DNA from: Centrapalus pauciflorus
Taxonomy: Eukaryota > Streptophyta > Magnoliopsida > Asterales > Asteraceae
DNA length: 64,000 bases
Reading direction: 5' to 3'
Assembly: GCA_020465985.1 (NCBI GenBank)
Contig: JAANYP010006340.1
Span: forward strand, 87,312-151,311
Part shown: piece after piece, positions 20,685 through 31,974 of the stretch
Numbering within the stretch: position 1 is the stretch's first letter
Layout of the letters: every line of letters starts with the position of its first letter
The notes under the pieces: model-generated
The model's input: only the letters and a program-made list of their open reading frames with translations
Databases searched by the model: none
Told to the model about the DNA's origin: nothing
Made by a program: the position numbers and the translations under genes

Positions 20685-22725
20685 TGTTATGACGTACTTT
20701 GTACATATTTTTCCGTCTTATTTTGCCATGGATTTGGGTTATTTTTGCCTTGAATTGTTTTAATATGGCACTTATTTGATTACTTTTGTATTTTGCAGTT
20801 CAAAGGTTGCCAGATTGACAAAAGAATGGATATTGGAGCAAATGCGTCAAATTTACGGTCTGAGCCAGACTTCCTTGGTTTTGTGTTGACTTTGACTTGC
20901 GGCCCTGATCACGGTCGCGCTTCCACGCGACTCCAGGATCGCACCAACATTTATAATCGCGACCGCGATGGCCCAAGGGCGGTCACGATCTCGAGAAAAT
21001 ATAAATGATTCAGCAGCCGTTTCGTTTTTCTAAGCTTATTTTAGACGAACTTTTTCACACACTATAAGATGCTATTAGTAGGTGTTAGATAGATTTGGAA
21101 TTTAGCTTAGATTTGGTTAGTTTAGTCAAGCATTCGGCTATTTGAGTGGATCAAGCATTCGGTTGCGTTTTTCATCCGATTTTTGGTACACTCTTTCCTA
21201 TTTAACTTTCTATAATGATGATGTTTAACTTAGATTTCGTTTATTTTACTGTTATGATCATGATTAGTGAGTAGTTTAGTTAAACATTTGCTTGGTTACG
21301 TTTTTATATGGATTATTGATTATAAATTCTGATTTTTATAAACATAATCAAATTTAAGTGATTTATTAATTGGTTGTTATTTCTAGCATTATTTTGATTA
21401 TGAGATAGTGACTAGTTAATAAATTGTGAAACTATCGTATGCAAAATTAGTCCTTAGCAATATTGTGATTATAGGATTAGTTTTGTAAGGTCTACGACTG
21501 CAAGATCTATCTAGACGCGGATCCGTGAACGAGTGCGGAATCCTCGTTGACGGTTAGACGGACAACTCTCAACCAACGGAACACAGAGACTATTAGACGC
21601 TGGACGAACGACACACGAACGATCCTACGAACTAATTCTCTCCGAAACGGCACTCACCTAGCTGATAAACTCGAGATCGCCTTAAGCTTAATTCCTCACG
21701 AATTCTGCTAAAAGTCTGATAATATTTCGAGTCTATCCCTAATTATAGACCCTGATTCGAGTCTGTTGTGGGCCAAGCTCGAATCTGGCCCAAGGCCCAT
21801 TCGAGTCTGTCTACAAGACACTCTCGAATCTAGCCCATTCGAATCTAAGGATACATTCGAATCTATCACAGATTCGAATGTCTTCCTTTACCTATTCGAA
21901 TCTAGCCAATACACTTAAATACTTAAGTGATGAAACTTATGTTTTACTTATGCTTGAGTTAATCTTTGACCTTTATGTTTGAACTTCTTGTAATATGTTA
22001 CATCAAGTTCAAACACACAATCAATAACAGACAAACATATATATCAAAACACTTGTTAATACTCAGAATATTACTTAAACCATAATGCAGATCGATTAGA
22101 CTGCTATCGTCACACAGGGTGTACCAACAAGTTTAATCTTCGATTTCCTTAGACTTGATTTTGTTTATGCGGCTAAATTGAATATATAGATATAATTCCG
22201 AGCGATTGACGTGTAGACAGATTTAATCTCTGAAAGTTGGATTTAGTTGACTTAATTGTTCGTAAAAGACATTTTCTATTGATTTTAAGAAATTGGGGAA
22301 TACTGGAGAACTCCATACTTGATTTTCTAAAATTAAGAATCACTTTTATATCAAAGTTTCAAAATCTTGAACTTAAAAGATTAAATGGTTGGATTTAATT
22401 CGAACTTACTTTTCTTTGACCAAAAACATCCTAAGTTTTTATACACCTTTTTAACTCCATTAATCCTAAAAGACGTATCCAAGTGAGTGTTGCTTTTTAA
22501 TATATCTGATATTATATTTCTCTTGTTCTTAGTTTTATAGCTTATAATCTTTAGTAATCGGCTAGATAGTTTAAATAGTTAGGGTAAGATTCATCCTCAT
22601 CCTTTCTAAATGGCTAGATATTAGTGACCATTCGAGTATCGGTATCTCGATTCTTATTGTCGTTCCCTGTGAGCGGTAAATCCCGAGGTCAGCTTCAAGC
22701 TGTACTATTTACGACTGGTACACTG
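20685..22725 (+). repeat. Athila-type element A, 5' LTR
   Basis: It begins TGTTATGACGTAC (20685), a start typical of Athila-group LTRs. Near the end it has the CGTTCCCTGTG...CCGAGG...ACTGGTACAC stretch that resembles the downstream part of such LTRs. Motifs of the CGCGACCGCGAT type occupy 20895-20990 and a TATA-like AAAATATAAATGA follows at about 20996-21008. It is interrupted by a solo LTR (21484-22129) and ends at the G1 junction (22726), so its own end and primer site are not visible. Confidence 0.6.
21479..22134 (-). repeat. Solo LTR (Copia-like) with 5-bp target duplication
   Basis: Sequence 21484-22129 has TG...CA ends and is flanked by perfect AGTTT duplications (21479-21483 and 22130-22134). 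On the minus strand it reads TGTTGGTACACCC...GACCTTACA, like Copia LTRs, hence the strand given. There is no internal domain, so the element was lost by LTR-LTR recombination. Its middle (about 21740-21900) is filled with ATTCGAATCT/ATTCGAGTCT words, the same motif as in the G1 LTR. Confidence 0.85.
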
Positions 22726-22951
22726 TGTAACAACCTAATTTTGATCTAGTCATAAATTCAGTAATATTTTGAACCGATAATGTAATAATGTTGAATTATT
22801 TGAATTATAATTTAATTAATAATGAAATATTAATTAAATTATATAAATATTTAAATTATGAATTAATTAATTATTAAAGAAAATTAAATAAAAGAGATAT
22901 AAAATATACAAAAATAAAAGTGAGTTAGCTAGCAAATATAACTAGAAGACG

Positions 22952-22959
22952 TATATAAA
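22952..22959 (+). promoter_or_regulatory. G1 LTR TATA box
   Basis: TATATAAA about 30 nt before a CT-rich stretch, the usual layout of a plant LTR promoter. The same box occurs in the 3' LTR at 30029-30036. Confidence 0.7.
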
Positions 22960-23339
22960 CGAGAATTATATTCACAAATCTGATTTGCACTCTCTCTCTC
23001 TAACTCTCTCTCTCTAAACTCTCTCTCTAGCTTTCTCTCTCTAACTTCTCTCTAGAAATTCTCATAAACCGACCGTCCGATTATCAAGATATATATACCG
23101 TTAAGAAGATCTCGGCGAATACTACACGAATATATCAATTCCTGCGTGAATTCAGACGAATTGAGGTAAGATTTTTGTATTTTTACGTTTTATATATATA
23201 CGGTATTCTCGAATCTATTAAATTTTATGAAATTTGAAGCTATTTTATCAGATTTAACTAGAATAAGTATAATATAATCAAACATAGGCTTAATATTGAT
23301 CATATTTGTGATTTATGCCTTAGAAATTCATGTTTTAGA

Positions 23340-23700
23340 GTTGCAAATATGATCAGATTCGAGAACATTATGATCAGATTCGAAAATACATAGAACAAAC
23401 TCGAAAAATACTTAGAACAGAATCGAATGAGTGAATTTCGAATCTAAGCCATTAGATTCGAATGGCTAAGCTTCGAATCTGTATCCTTAGACTCGAGTTG
23501 TGTGTGGGTTTTGAATCTATGTATGATTCGAGTCTATGGATGGCTTGAATCTATATCACTAATTCGAATCTATTCCCTAGAATCTATTTTGTATGTTCTT
23601 CGAATCTAAGCCATTAGATTCGAATGATAGGTGTTTCGAATCTAATACCCCAAACTCGAAATGTATATGTTCGAATCTATCATCCTAGATTCGAATATAT
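23340..23700. repeat. Degenerate array of TTCGAATCTA words in the G1 LTR
   Basis: About twenty copies of palindromic TTCGAA/TCGAATCTA variants in both orientations, not in fixed register. A second copy of the array is in the 3' LTR (30417-30777). Confidence 0.85.
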
Positions 23701-24913
23701 ATGAAAGTATGAATTATGAACGAACAAATTATCAGAATCAGATAAAATAAAGATTTTAACGACTAAAGAAAAGATGATAAAGATATGATATTGATATGGT
23801 ATATTATGATAATTCTGGTCAGGTTCACTGAAATTCTGAACATTTAGACAAAGATTTTAAAAGATTTAAAGCGGGTCAGAGACTTGATTTGACAGAGAAC
23901 AGATTGATAAAATCCTGATATAACTCAGGTGGCAGATTCATATATCTATTTGACCAAGACCCCAACACTGTGAGTTATAGATATTCAAATTGAACATGCA
24001 AAGATCCGTTTGAGATATATTGATGCTGTTACATTATTTGACATTCATTTATCAGCTGGATTGAGACCTGTGCACACCATGGATGGGTGTTGCCCAGTGA
24101 ATCATGATAGCTATTTGCTTATCATTTCATATTGCATTTATTAGCACTTCAGACTTTGCTTTATGATTCGTTACTATCATGACTTCTAAGACTTAAGCTT
24201 ACTTCATTGATCAGACTTGATAAGATTTATTCAGCTTGACTAGCCCTTATGGTCTATTGTTCTAGACCTGGCTATTCCACCAGTTCTCACGAACTTGGTA
24301 ATGACCTCCGATGTTCGGCCATGTTGACCTACTGGTAGCTAGCCCAGTATGTGGCTGATCCCCACGATATAAGCGTGAGTGTGGTTTGAACATCATCCGA
24401 TCTTAAGATACTATATCTCAATCATGATGAGGGCTGTAGCGGCAGCCAAGACTTATCACGCTTAGAATTATGACTCCGCTTGACACGCATGTTAATATTG
24501 AAAATCTATAAACTCACTAAGCTTTGCTTACAGATGTTGCTTTAATATTTTACAGGAAAAAGCAAAGGAAAGTCACCTGCCGGACCTAGTTCTTAGGTCT
24601 TACACGATCAAGACAGAAGTATCATAGACCTCTACTCAGCAAACTCATTTTGGTACTAATTGGATGATGATGTTATGGTGATCTGGGTAGATTTATTTTG
24701 ATAATATGATGACATGAATTAGATTAGACTTGTGCCCTTTATAAGTTTAATTTAAAAACTTAATCTGTATTAAACTTAAATCTTAATAGCATGTATATGT
24801 AATTTTATTATTCCGCAATTTAATTACCCTATCTTAGTATGGTTGATATTGTATTGCATGATGTGGGACCTAGACTGGTGAGAACTGCCCCGTAAGGGGT
24901 GGTCTTCACAGGA

Positions 24914-24925
24914 TGGTATCAGAGC
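24914..24925 (+). promoter_or_regulatory. G1 primer-binding site (initiator Met tRNA)
   Basis: TGGTATCAGAGC three bases after the LTR end, complementary to the 3' end of initiator-Met tRNA, as in chromoviruses. Confidence 0.93.
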
Positions 24926-25108
24926 ACTAGTTTGAGTGAATCAAGTATTACGTAAGTATACTTGATCTCAAACTGAAGCAATACATATGTATCAATCATT
25001 TAGGTGGTTTGAACTGAGATAGGATGTACAGACTGTTAGGATGGGAAAAGGGTACATAGATCTAAGCCTATAAACTGATAGTTAATTGATTTTAATTTTC
25101 AGTAGAAG

Positions 25109-27532
25109 ATGTCAGGATCAGGATCAGGTGATATTCCCAACAATATGACCCAACAACAAATGTTTGAAATGATGCAACAATTTCTAGCCCAACACTCAGA
25201 ACAACAAAACAAAATGATGCAAGAACAGTTTCGTGCCAGAGATGAGGCCGAAGCTAAAAGACGTGAAGAAAAGAAAAATAAGAGAAAAGAAAAGCAAGTC
25301 CAGACCAATGAATCTGATTCTGATAATTCAAATCCAGAAACCCAAATAGCTCAGCCAAAAGGCTGCAAATTTAAAGATTTTAAAGCGAGCGGTGCCCTGA
25401 ACTTCGAGGGTACTGTGGATCCGATCCAGGCGATGGATTGGATTAGTCATACTGAAGAAATCTTCAGGATTTCTGATTGTCTAGATTCGAAGAAAGTAAG
25501 CTATGCGTCTGCACTATTTGTGGGAGCTGCTCGTGCCTGGTGGAAAACCCAGCGAAGTATCTATGGAGAGGAGGTGATTCAGACTTTAGAATGGGAGCAG
25601 TTTCTTGAAATGTTCAATGCAAAGTACTGCCCGGTCGACCAGCGAGATAAAATGGAAGTACAACTGATGCAGCTGACTCAGGGAACGAAGACAGTCGACG
25701 AATATGAGCACGAGTTTTCGCGATTATGCGGTTATTCTTCATACCAAGTTGCTACCAAAGAGAGAAAGATGAATAGATTTCGTGTAGGACTCAATCCTAG
25801 ATATCGACATCCCATGAGCGCGATCAAATACAAGAGTTACTTGGAAATGGTAGAAGCGGCTAGACAAATCGAGCGAGGTTACTTAGAGTACGGCGATCAG
25901 CTATACGCTCCGTCTACTAACCCGATGAATCCGTCTCCTCCAAAGAAACAGCGATTTGGCAGATTCTTTAAGCCAAATAAATCTCAGTCTCAGCAATCCT
26001 ATCAGCATAGTTCACAACCGAAAGCGCAAGCCTACTCACTGACAAACGAGCCGCGATTCTGCAAGAGATGCAGAAAGTCTCACATGGGACTATGTAATCC
26101 GGATGACGTTACTTGCTTCGCGTGTAACATGATCGGTCATAGTAGTGAAGAATGTCCACAGCAGGGACGTGGATGTGCGAAATGTGGAAAGAGAGGGCAC
26201 TTTATGTATCAGTGTCGTAGCGGGCCACGTTATCAGTCTCAATCATCAGCAGGAGGTTCTACAGTAAAGAGTTCTGCTGCAACACCAACTGCAAGGACAC
26301 GTGCGTTCCAAATAACGGCTGAAGAGGCGAGAGAAACACCTGACGTAGTCACCGGTACGTTTCTGTTAAATACAATTCCTGCTCGTGTGTTATTTGATTC
26401 CGGTGCTAGTCGTTCCTTCATATCAACTACTTTCGCTCAAAGACTATATAAATCTCCCTCGAAGCTTCCCGTAATACTTGATATCGAGACAGCCAGCAAC
26501 AACTATGTTATGGCTGATTCTGTTTATCGTAACTGCACTCTACTTATCAATAACATTGTATTCAATCTCGACCTCATCCCGATTCCTTTAAAAGAATTTG
26601 ATGTCATCATCGGTATGGATTGGCTAATGAACAACGAGGCCACAATTATCTGCAACCGACGAGTAATCAGAATCAAATCTTCAGACGGTCGAGTACTTGA
26701 GATCAAGGGCGAGAAGCGGAAAGGTGCGCATTGCTTTATATCTGTAGAAAAGGCTCACAAATATTTGTCTAAAGGTCACGACTCTTACCTTTGTTATGCT
26801 CTATCTGAGTCCAGCTCTGAAAAGAAGTCTTTATCCGATATTCCTATCGTCTGTGAGTTTCCAGACGTATTTCCCGATGACATTTCCGGAGTGCCACCGG
26901 AACGACAAGTCGAGTTCAGTATTGACTTGGTTCCTGGTGCGGCTCCTATCGCAAAAGCTCCATACAGACTTGCACCTGCAGAAATGCAGGAAATGTCAAA
27001 GCAACTGCAAGAGCTGTTGGAGAAGGGATTTATCCGACCGAGTTCTTCTCCGTGGGGTGCACCAGTACTATTTGTTAAAAAGAAAGACGGAACCTTCCGT
27101 ATGTGCATCGATTACCGCGAGTTGAACAAGGTTACAATAAAGAATAAGTATCCTCTGCCCAGAATCGATGATCTGTTTGATCAGTTACAAGGAGCCAGTT
27201 ACTTTTCGAAAATAGATCTCCGATCTGGGTATCATCAGTTAAAAGTCAGAGAAGAAGATGTTCCAAAGACAGCTTTCCGTACAAGATACGGCCATTACGA
27301 ATTTCTCGTGATGCCGTTCGGTTTGACAAATGCACCAGCGGCATTCATGGATCTCATGAACCGTGTGTGCAGACCAATGTTGGATAAATCAGTTATCGTG
27401 TTCATAGACGATATTCTGATTTACTCCAAAACGGAGGCTGATCATTCTATTCATCTGCGGCAATTGCTAGAGTTATTAAGAAAAGAAAGACTCTATGCAA
27501 AGTTTTCTAAGTGCGAATTCTGGCTCAGACAG
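25109..27532 (+). CDS. G1 gypsy Gag-Pol exon 1: Gag, protease, RT first part
   Basis: 808 codons in one frame. The N-terminus is Gln/Lys-rich with a coiled coil, then a Retrotrans_gag capsid domain (about residues 85-255). Two zinc knuckles follow: CFACNMIGHSSEEC and CAKCGKRGHFMYQC (about 336-372). The aspartic protease has FDSGASRSF near 432. RT motifs include FRMCIDYRELNK, SKIDLRSGYHQ, MPFGLTNAPAAF and the catalytic FIDDILIYS near 772. The exon ends ...CEFWLRQ exactly before a GT. Read on without splicing, it stops two codons later. The start ATG follows an acceptor-like TTTTCAG (25096-25102). All catalytic residues are present. Confidence 0.95.
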
Positions 27533-27623
27533 GTATAATATCTATTATATAAGTCTTGAGCTGTTTCCTTAACTATTCTATGATTCACCTCAGAATTTGA
27601 AATTTCTATCTTAATTCTTATAG
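27533..27623 (+). other. Candidate spliceosomal intron inside G1 RT
   Basis: 91 nt, GTATAATATC...TTCTTATAG, AT-rich, with a pyrimidine-rich end and a possible branch site (CCTTAAC). It begins after a complete codon and ends before one (phase 0). Removing it joins ...CEFWLRQ to IQFLGHVVSG..., exactly the uninterrupted order in other chromovirus polymerases. It has an in-frame stop at once, so unspliced RNA makes only Gag-protease-partial RT. Size and composition fit plant introns. No transcript evidence is available. Confidence 0.8.
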
Positions 27624-29765
27624 ATCCAGTTCCTTGGCCATGTTGTTTCTGGCAAAGGAATTTCCGTTGATCCTTCAAAAGTCGAGGCTGTTCAGAAGTG
27701 GCAAGCACCTCGCAATGCCTCAGAGATAAGAAGTTTCCTTGGATTGGCCGGTTATTATCGGCGATTCATAAAGGACTTCTCAAAGATTGCTGTGCCGCTC
27801 ACAATGTTAACACGAAAGAATACTCCTTTCGTTTGGACTGATAAACAGCAAGAGGCATTTGACATTTTGAAGCAAAAGCTTATTCAAGCGCCGATTCTAG
27901 CCTTGCCAGAAGGTAATGACGATTTCGTTGTCTATAGCGATGCCTCTGGTACTGGCTTAGGATGTGTTCTGATGCAAAGGGGAAAGGTAATTGCCTACGC
28001 TTCAAGGCAATTAAAGGATTACGAGAAAAGTGCACCAACTCATGATCTTGAGTTGGCTGCCGTTACCTTTGCTTTGAAAATATGGCGTCACTATCTATAT
28101 GGGACTCGGTGTCAGCTCTACACCGATCACAAGAGTCTCAAACATCTTTTCACTCAAAAAGATCTGAACATGAAACAGCGTCGATCCTTGGAGCTTATCA
28201 AGGATTATGACTGCGAGATCTTATATCATCCCGGCAAAGCAAATGTTGTCGCGGATGCGTTGAGTAGAAAAGTGTATCCTGAAAAGTGCTGTTATGCCCT
28301 AACTCCAGTTATATTCTCTTCTGATCTTATTGAAGATATTCGAGCTGCTCAAACTGAAGCGCTGAAAGAAGAGAACATAGATTCTGAAAATCTAAAAGGG
28401 CAATTACAATTTCTAACTCTGAACCATTTGGGACTTCACTGTCTCAAGGGAAACCGAATCTGGGTTCCTAAATATGGTTCTATTCGTAGCACTCTTCTGT
28501 CCGAAGCTCATCAGTCCAAGTTATCTATTCATCCTGGCAGCTCAAAAATGTATTTTGATCTAAAAGCTGACTACTGGTGGCCAGGAATGAAGAAGGACAT
28601 CGGAAAATGTGTTGAAAGCTGTAAAGTATGTCAGATGGTTAAGGCAGAACACCAGAAACCCTTCGGGGATATGCAACCACTGCCAGTTCCTGAATGGAAG
28701 TGGGAGCATATAACAATGGACTTCATTACGAAGCTGCCAAAGACCAAAAGACAGCACGACTCCATCTGGGTAGTCGTTGACCGATTAACGAAATCAACAC
28801 ATTTCATTCCGATGAAAGAAACATATTCTCTCGATAGATTGGCGCAGCTGTATATCTCTGAAATTATTTCTCGTCACGGTGTGCCGAAGTCTATCGTATC
28901 TGATCGTGATAGTCGTTTCACATCCAGATTCTGGCAAGCTCTACAAGAAGGGATGGGTACTCGGATTTCTATGAGTACTGCTTATCATCCAAATGCAGAT
29001 GGCCAGAGTGAGCGTACTATTCTAACTCTTGAAGATATGCTTCGTGCCTGCGTTCTTGATTTAGGTGGTAACTGGGATGACCACTTGCCGTTGGTCGAAT
29101 TTTCATACAATAACAGTTATCATTCCACGATCAAGATGGCCCCTTTTGAAGCTCTATACGGAAGAAAGTGCAGAACTCCTACCTGTTGGCGTGAAACAGG
29201 CGAATCGCCAATAGCAGGACCTGCCCTTCTACAGTTGACTCACGAAAAGATTCAACTCGTTAGAAGGAATATTCTAGAAGCTCAAAGCAGGCAGAAATCA
29301 TATTATGACAATCGACATAGATCAATAAGCTTTGCGGTTAACGATTGGGTAATGTTGAAAGTATCCTCAATGAAGAATGTGGTGAGATTCATAAAGAGAA
29401 ACAAGCTAGCTCCGAGATTTATTGGTCCGTTCAAGATTGTGGAAAAGATTGGAAATCAATCTTATCGTCTTGAACTACCGGCTGACTTAGCAGGAATACA
29501 TCCTGTATTTCATGTCAGTCACCTGAGAAAGAGTTTAGCTGACGAAAGGGAAGTTCAGATACCACATGTTAACCTGCAGATTGATGAGAAGCTTCGCGTG
29601 ATTGAAGAGCCAGAACGTATTCTGGACTCGAAGACCAAAAAGCTTCGGAATAAAGAGATACAGATGGTGCTCGTCCAGTGGAAACACCATAAAGGTTCGC
29701 ATCAGTCTTGGGAATCGAGAGATGTTATGAAAGCTACTTATCCAAGTCTGTTCGAACGTAGCTAA
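27624..29765 (+). CDS. G1 gypsy Pol exon 2: RT end, RNase H, integrase, chromodomain
   Basis: 713 codons in frame with exon 1 after splicing, giving a polyprotein of 1521 residues. The order is the RT connection (FLGLAGYYRRFI), RNase H (YSDASGTGLG, LELAAV, YTDHKSL, VADALSRK) and the integrase zinc region (HPGSSKMYFDLK...CKVCQ). The integrase DDE residues lie in TMDFITKLP, VSDRDSRFTSRFW and HPNADGQSERT. A GPF...YRLELP segment and a C-terminal chromodomain (ERILDSKTKKLRNKEIQMVLVQW...SWE) follow. No stop or missing catalytic residue is seen. The tail GGGGACGAAGT just after the stop is typical of the Tekay/Del chromovirus group. Confidence 0.95.
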   Translation: MQFLGHVVSGKGISVDPSKVEAVQKWQAPRNASEIRSFLGLAGYYRRFIKDFSKIAVPLTMLTRKNTPFVWTDKQQEAFDILKQKLIQAPILALPEGNDDFVVYSDASGTGLGCVLMQRGKVIAYASRQLKDYEKSAPTHDLELAAVTFALKIWRHYLYGTRCQLYTDHKSLKHLFTQKDLNMKQRRSLELIKDYDCEILYHPGKANVVADALSRKVYPEKCCYALTPVIFSSDLIEDIRAAQTEALKEENIDSENLKGQLQFLTLNHLGLHCLKGNRIWVPKYGSIRSTLLSEAHQSKLSIHPGSSKMYFDLKADYWWPGMKKDIGKCVESCKVCQMVKAEHQKPFGDMQPLPVPEWKWEHITMDFITKLPKTKRQHDSIWVVVDRLTKSTHFIPMKETYSLDRLAQLYISEIISRHGVPKSIVSDRDSRFTSRFWQALQEGMGTRISMSTAYHPNADGQSERTILTLEDMLRACVLDLGGNWDDHLPLVEFSYNNSYHSTIKMAPFEALYGRKCRTPTCWRETGESPIAGPALLQLTHEKIQLVRRNILEAQSRQKSYYDNRHRSISFAVNDWVMLKVSSMKNVVRFIKRNKLAPRFIGPFKIVEKIGNQSYRLELPADLAGIHPVFHVSHLRKSLADEREVQIPHVNLQIDEKLRVIEEPERILDSKTKKLRNKEIQMVLVQWKHHKGSHQSWESRDVMKATYPSLFERS

Positions 29766-29802
29766 CTTCGGGGACGAAGTTTGTGCGTGGTGGAGCCCAT
29801 TC
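29766..29802 (+). promoter_or_regulatory. G1 3' tail with purine-rich tract
   Basis: CTTCGGGGACGAAGTTTG then GTGGTGGAG before the 3' LTR. The GGGGACGAA signature and purine tract precede the 3' LTR in many plant chromoviruses and would prime plus-strand synthesis. Confidence 0.7.
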
Positions 29803-31974
29803 TGTAACAACCTAATTTTGATCTAGTCATAAATTCAGTAATATTTTGAACCGATAATGTAATAATGTTGAATTATTTGAATTATAATTTAATTAATAAT
29901 GAAATATTAATTAAATTATATAAATATTTAAATTATGAATTAATTAATTATTAAAGAAAATTAAATAAAAGAGATATAAAATATACAAAAATAAAAGTGA
30001 GTTAGCTAGCAAATATAACTAGAAGACGTATATAAACGAGAATTATATTCACAAATCTGATTTGCACTCTCTCTCTCTAACTCTCTCTCTCTAAACTCTC
30101 TCTCTAGCTTTCTCTCTCTAACTTCTCTCTAGAAATTCTCATAAACCGACCGTCCGATTATCAAGATATATATACCGTTAAGAAGATCTCGGCGAATACT
30201 ACACGAATATATCAATTCCTGCGTGAATTCAGACGAATTGAGGTAAGATTTTTGTATTTTTACGTTTTATATATATACGGTATTCTCGAATCTATTAAAT
30301 TTTATGAAATTTGAAGCTATTTTATCAGATTTAACTAGAATAAGTATAATATAATCAAACATAGGCTTAATATTGATCATATTTGTGATTTATGCCTTAG
30401 AAATTCATGTTTTAGAGTTGCAAATATGATCAGATTCGAGAACATTATGATCAGATTCGAAAATACATAGAACAAACTCGAAAAATACTTAGAACAGAAT
30501 CGAATGAGTGAATTTCGAATCTAAGCCATTAGATTCGAATGGCTAAGCTTCGAATCTGTATCCTTAGACTCGAGTTGTGTGTGGGTTTTGAATCTATGTA
30601 TGATTCGAGTCTATGGATGGCTTGAATCTATATCACTAATTCGAATCTATTCCCTAGAATCTATTTTGTATGTTCTTCGAATCTAAGCCATTAGATTCGA
30701 ATGATAGGTGTTTCGAATCTAATACCCCAAACTCGAAATGTATATGTTCGAATCTATCATCCTAGATTCGAATATATATGAAAGTATGAATTATGAACGA
30801 ACAAATTATCAGAATTAGATAAAATAAAGATTTTAACGACTAAAGAAAAGATGATAAAGATATGATATTGATATGGTATATTATGATAATTCTGGTCAGG
30901 TTCAGTGAAATTCTGAACATTTAGACAAAGATTTTAAAAGATTTAAAGCGGGTCAGAGACTTGATTTGACAGAGAACAGATTGATAAAATCCTGATATAA
31001 CTCAGGTGGCAGATTCATATATATGTTTGACCAAGACCCCAACACTGTGAGTTATAGATATTCAAATTGAACATGCAAAGATCCGTTTGAGATATATTGA
31101 TGCTGTTACATTATTTGACATTCATTTATCAGCTGGATTGAGACCTGTGCACACCATGGATGGGTGTTGCCCAGTGAATCATGATAGCTATTTGCTTATC
31201 ATTTCATATTGCATTTATTAGCACTGCAGACTTTGCTTTATGATTCGTTACTATCATGACTTCTAAGACTTAAGCTTACTTCATTGATCAGACTTGATAA
31301 GATTTATTCAGCTTGACTAGCCCTTATGGTCTATTGTTCTAGACCTGGCTATTCCACCAGTTCTCACGAACTTGGTAATGACCTCCGATGTTCGGCCATG
31401 TTGACCTACTGGTAGCTAGCCCAGTATGTGGCTGATCCCCACGATATAAGCGTGAGTGTGGTTTGAACATCATCCGATCTTAAGATACTATATCTCAATC
31501 ATGATGAGGGCTGTAGCGGCAGCCAAGACTTATCACGCTTAGAATTATGACTCCGCTTGACACGCATGTTAATATTGAAAATCTATAAACTCACTAAGCT
31601 TTGCTTACAGATGTTGCTTTAATATTTTACAGGAAAAAGCAAAGGAAAGTCACCTGCCGGACCTAGTTCTTAGGTCTTACACGATCAAGACAGAAGTATC
31701 ATAGACCTCTACTCAGCAAACTCATTTTGGTACTAATTGGATGATGATGTTATGGTGATCTGGGTAGATTTATTTTGATAATATGATGACATGAATTAGA
31801 TTAGACTTGTGCCCTTTATAAGTTTAATTTAAAAACTTAATCTGTATTAAACTTAAATCTTAATAGCATGTACATGTAATTTTATTATTCCGCAATTTAA
31901 TTACCCTATCTTAGTATGGTTGATATTGTATTGCATGATGTGGGACCTAGACTGGTGAGAACTGCCCCGTAAGG
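29803..31974 (+). repeat. G1 3' LTR, lacking its last 13 bp
   Basis: Co-linear with 22726-24897 with no length change and about six substitutions by eye. It stops at GCCCCGTAAGG, whereas the 5' LTR continues GGTGGTCTTCACA. So the terminal CA and any target duplication on this side are gone. hAT-like sequence begins at once. Confidence 0.95.

Larger units (their letters stand above)
22726..24910 (+). repeat. G1 5' LTR
   Basis: 2185 bp, TGTAACAACC...GTCTTCACA. It matches the 3' LTR at 29803-31974 almost base for base; I noticed about six differences. TATA box TATATAAA at 22952-22959, followed by a CT-rich start-like region (22987-23052). A strong donor-like GAG|GTAAGA sits at 23165/23166. Around 23340-23700 there are some twenty degenerate TTCGAATCTA words. 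Confidence 0.96.
22726..31974 (+). mobile_element. G1: young chromovirus-type gypsy retrotransposon
   Basis: 9.2 kb with near-identical LTRs, a Met primer site, a complete polyprotein (with one candidate intron) and a chromodomain. It sits at the 5' end of element A. The high LTR identity means it inserted recently compared with E1-E4 and A. A trimmed 3' end may prevent a perfect new copy only if the LTR end matters after transcription; reverse transcription would rebuild it from the 5' LTR. Confidence 0.93.

Noticed and set aside
20793..21008. 71-codon ORF in the element A LTR
   Set aside because: Runs through the CGCGACCGCGAT motif region upstream of the TATA box; no similarity to any protein I know.
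22981..23055. CT-rich repeat in the G1 LTR as an independent satellite
   Set aside because: It is present once per LTR and fits a pyrimidine-rich transcription start region after the TATA box.
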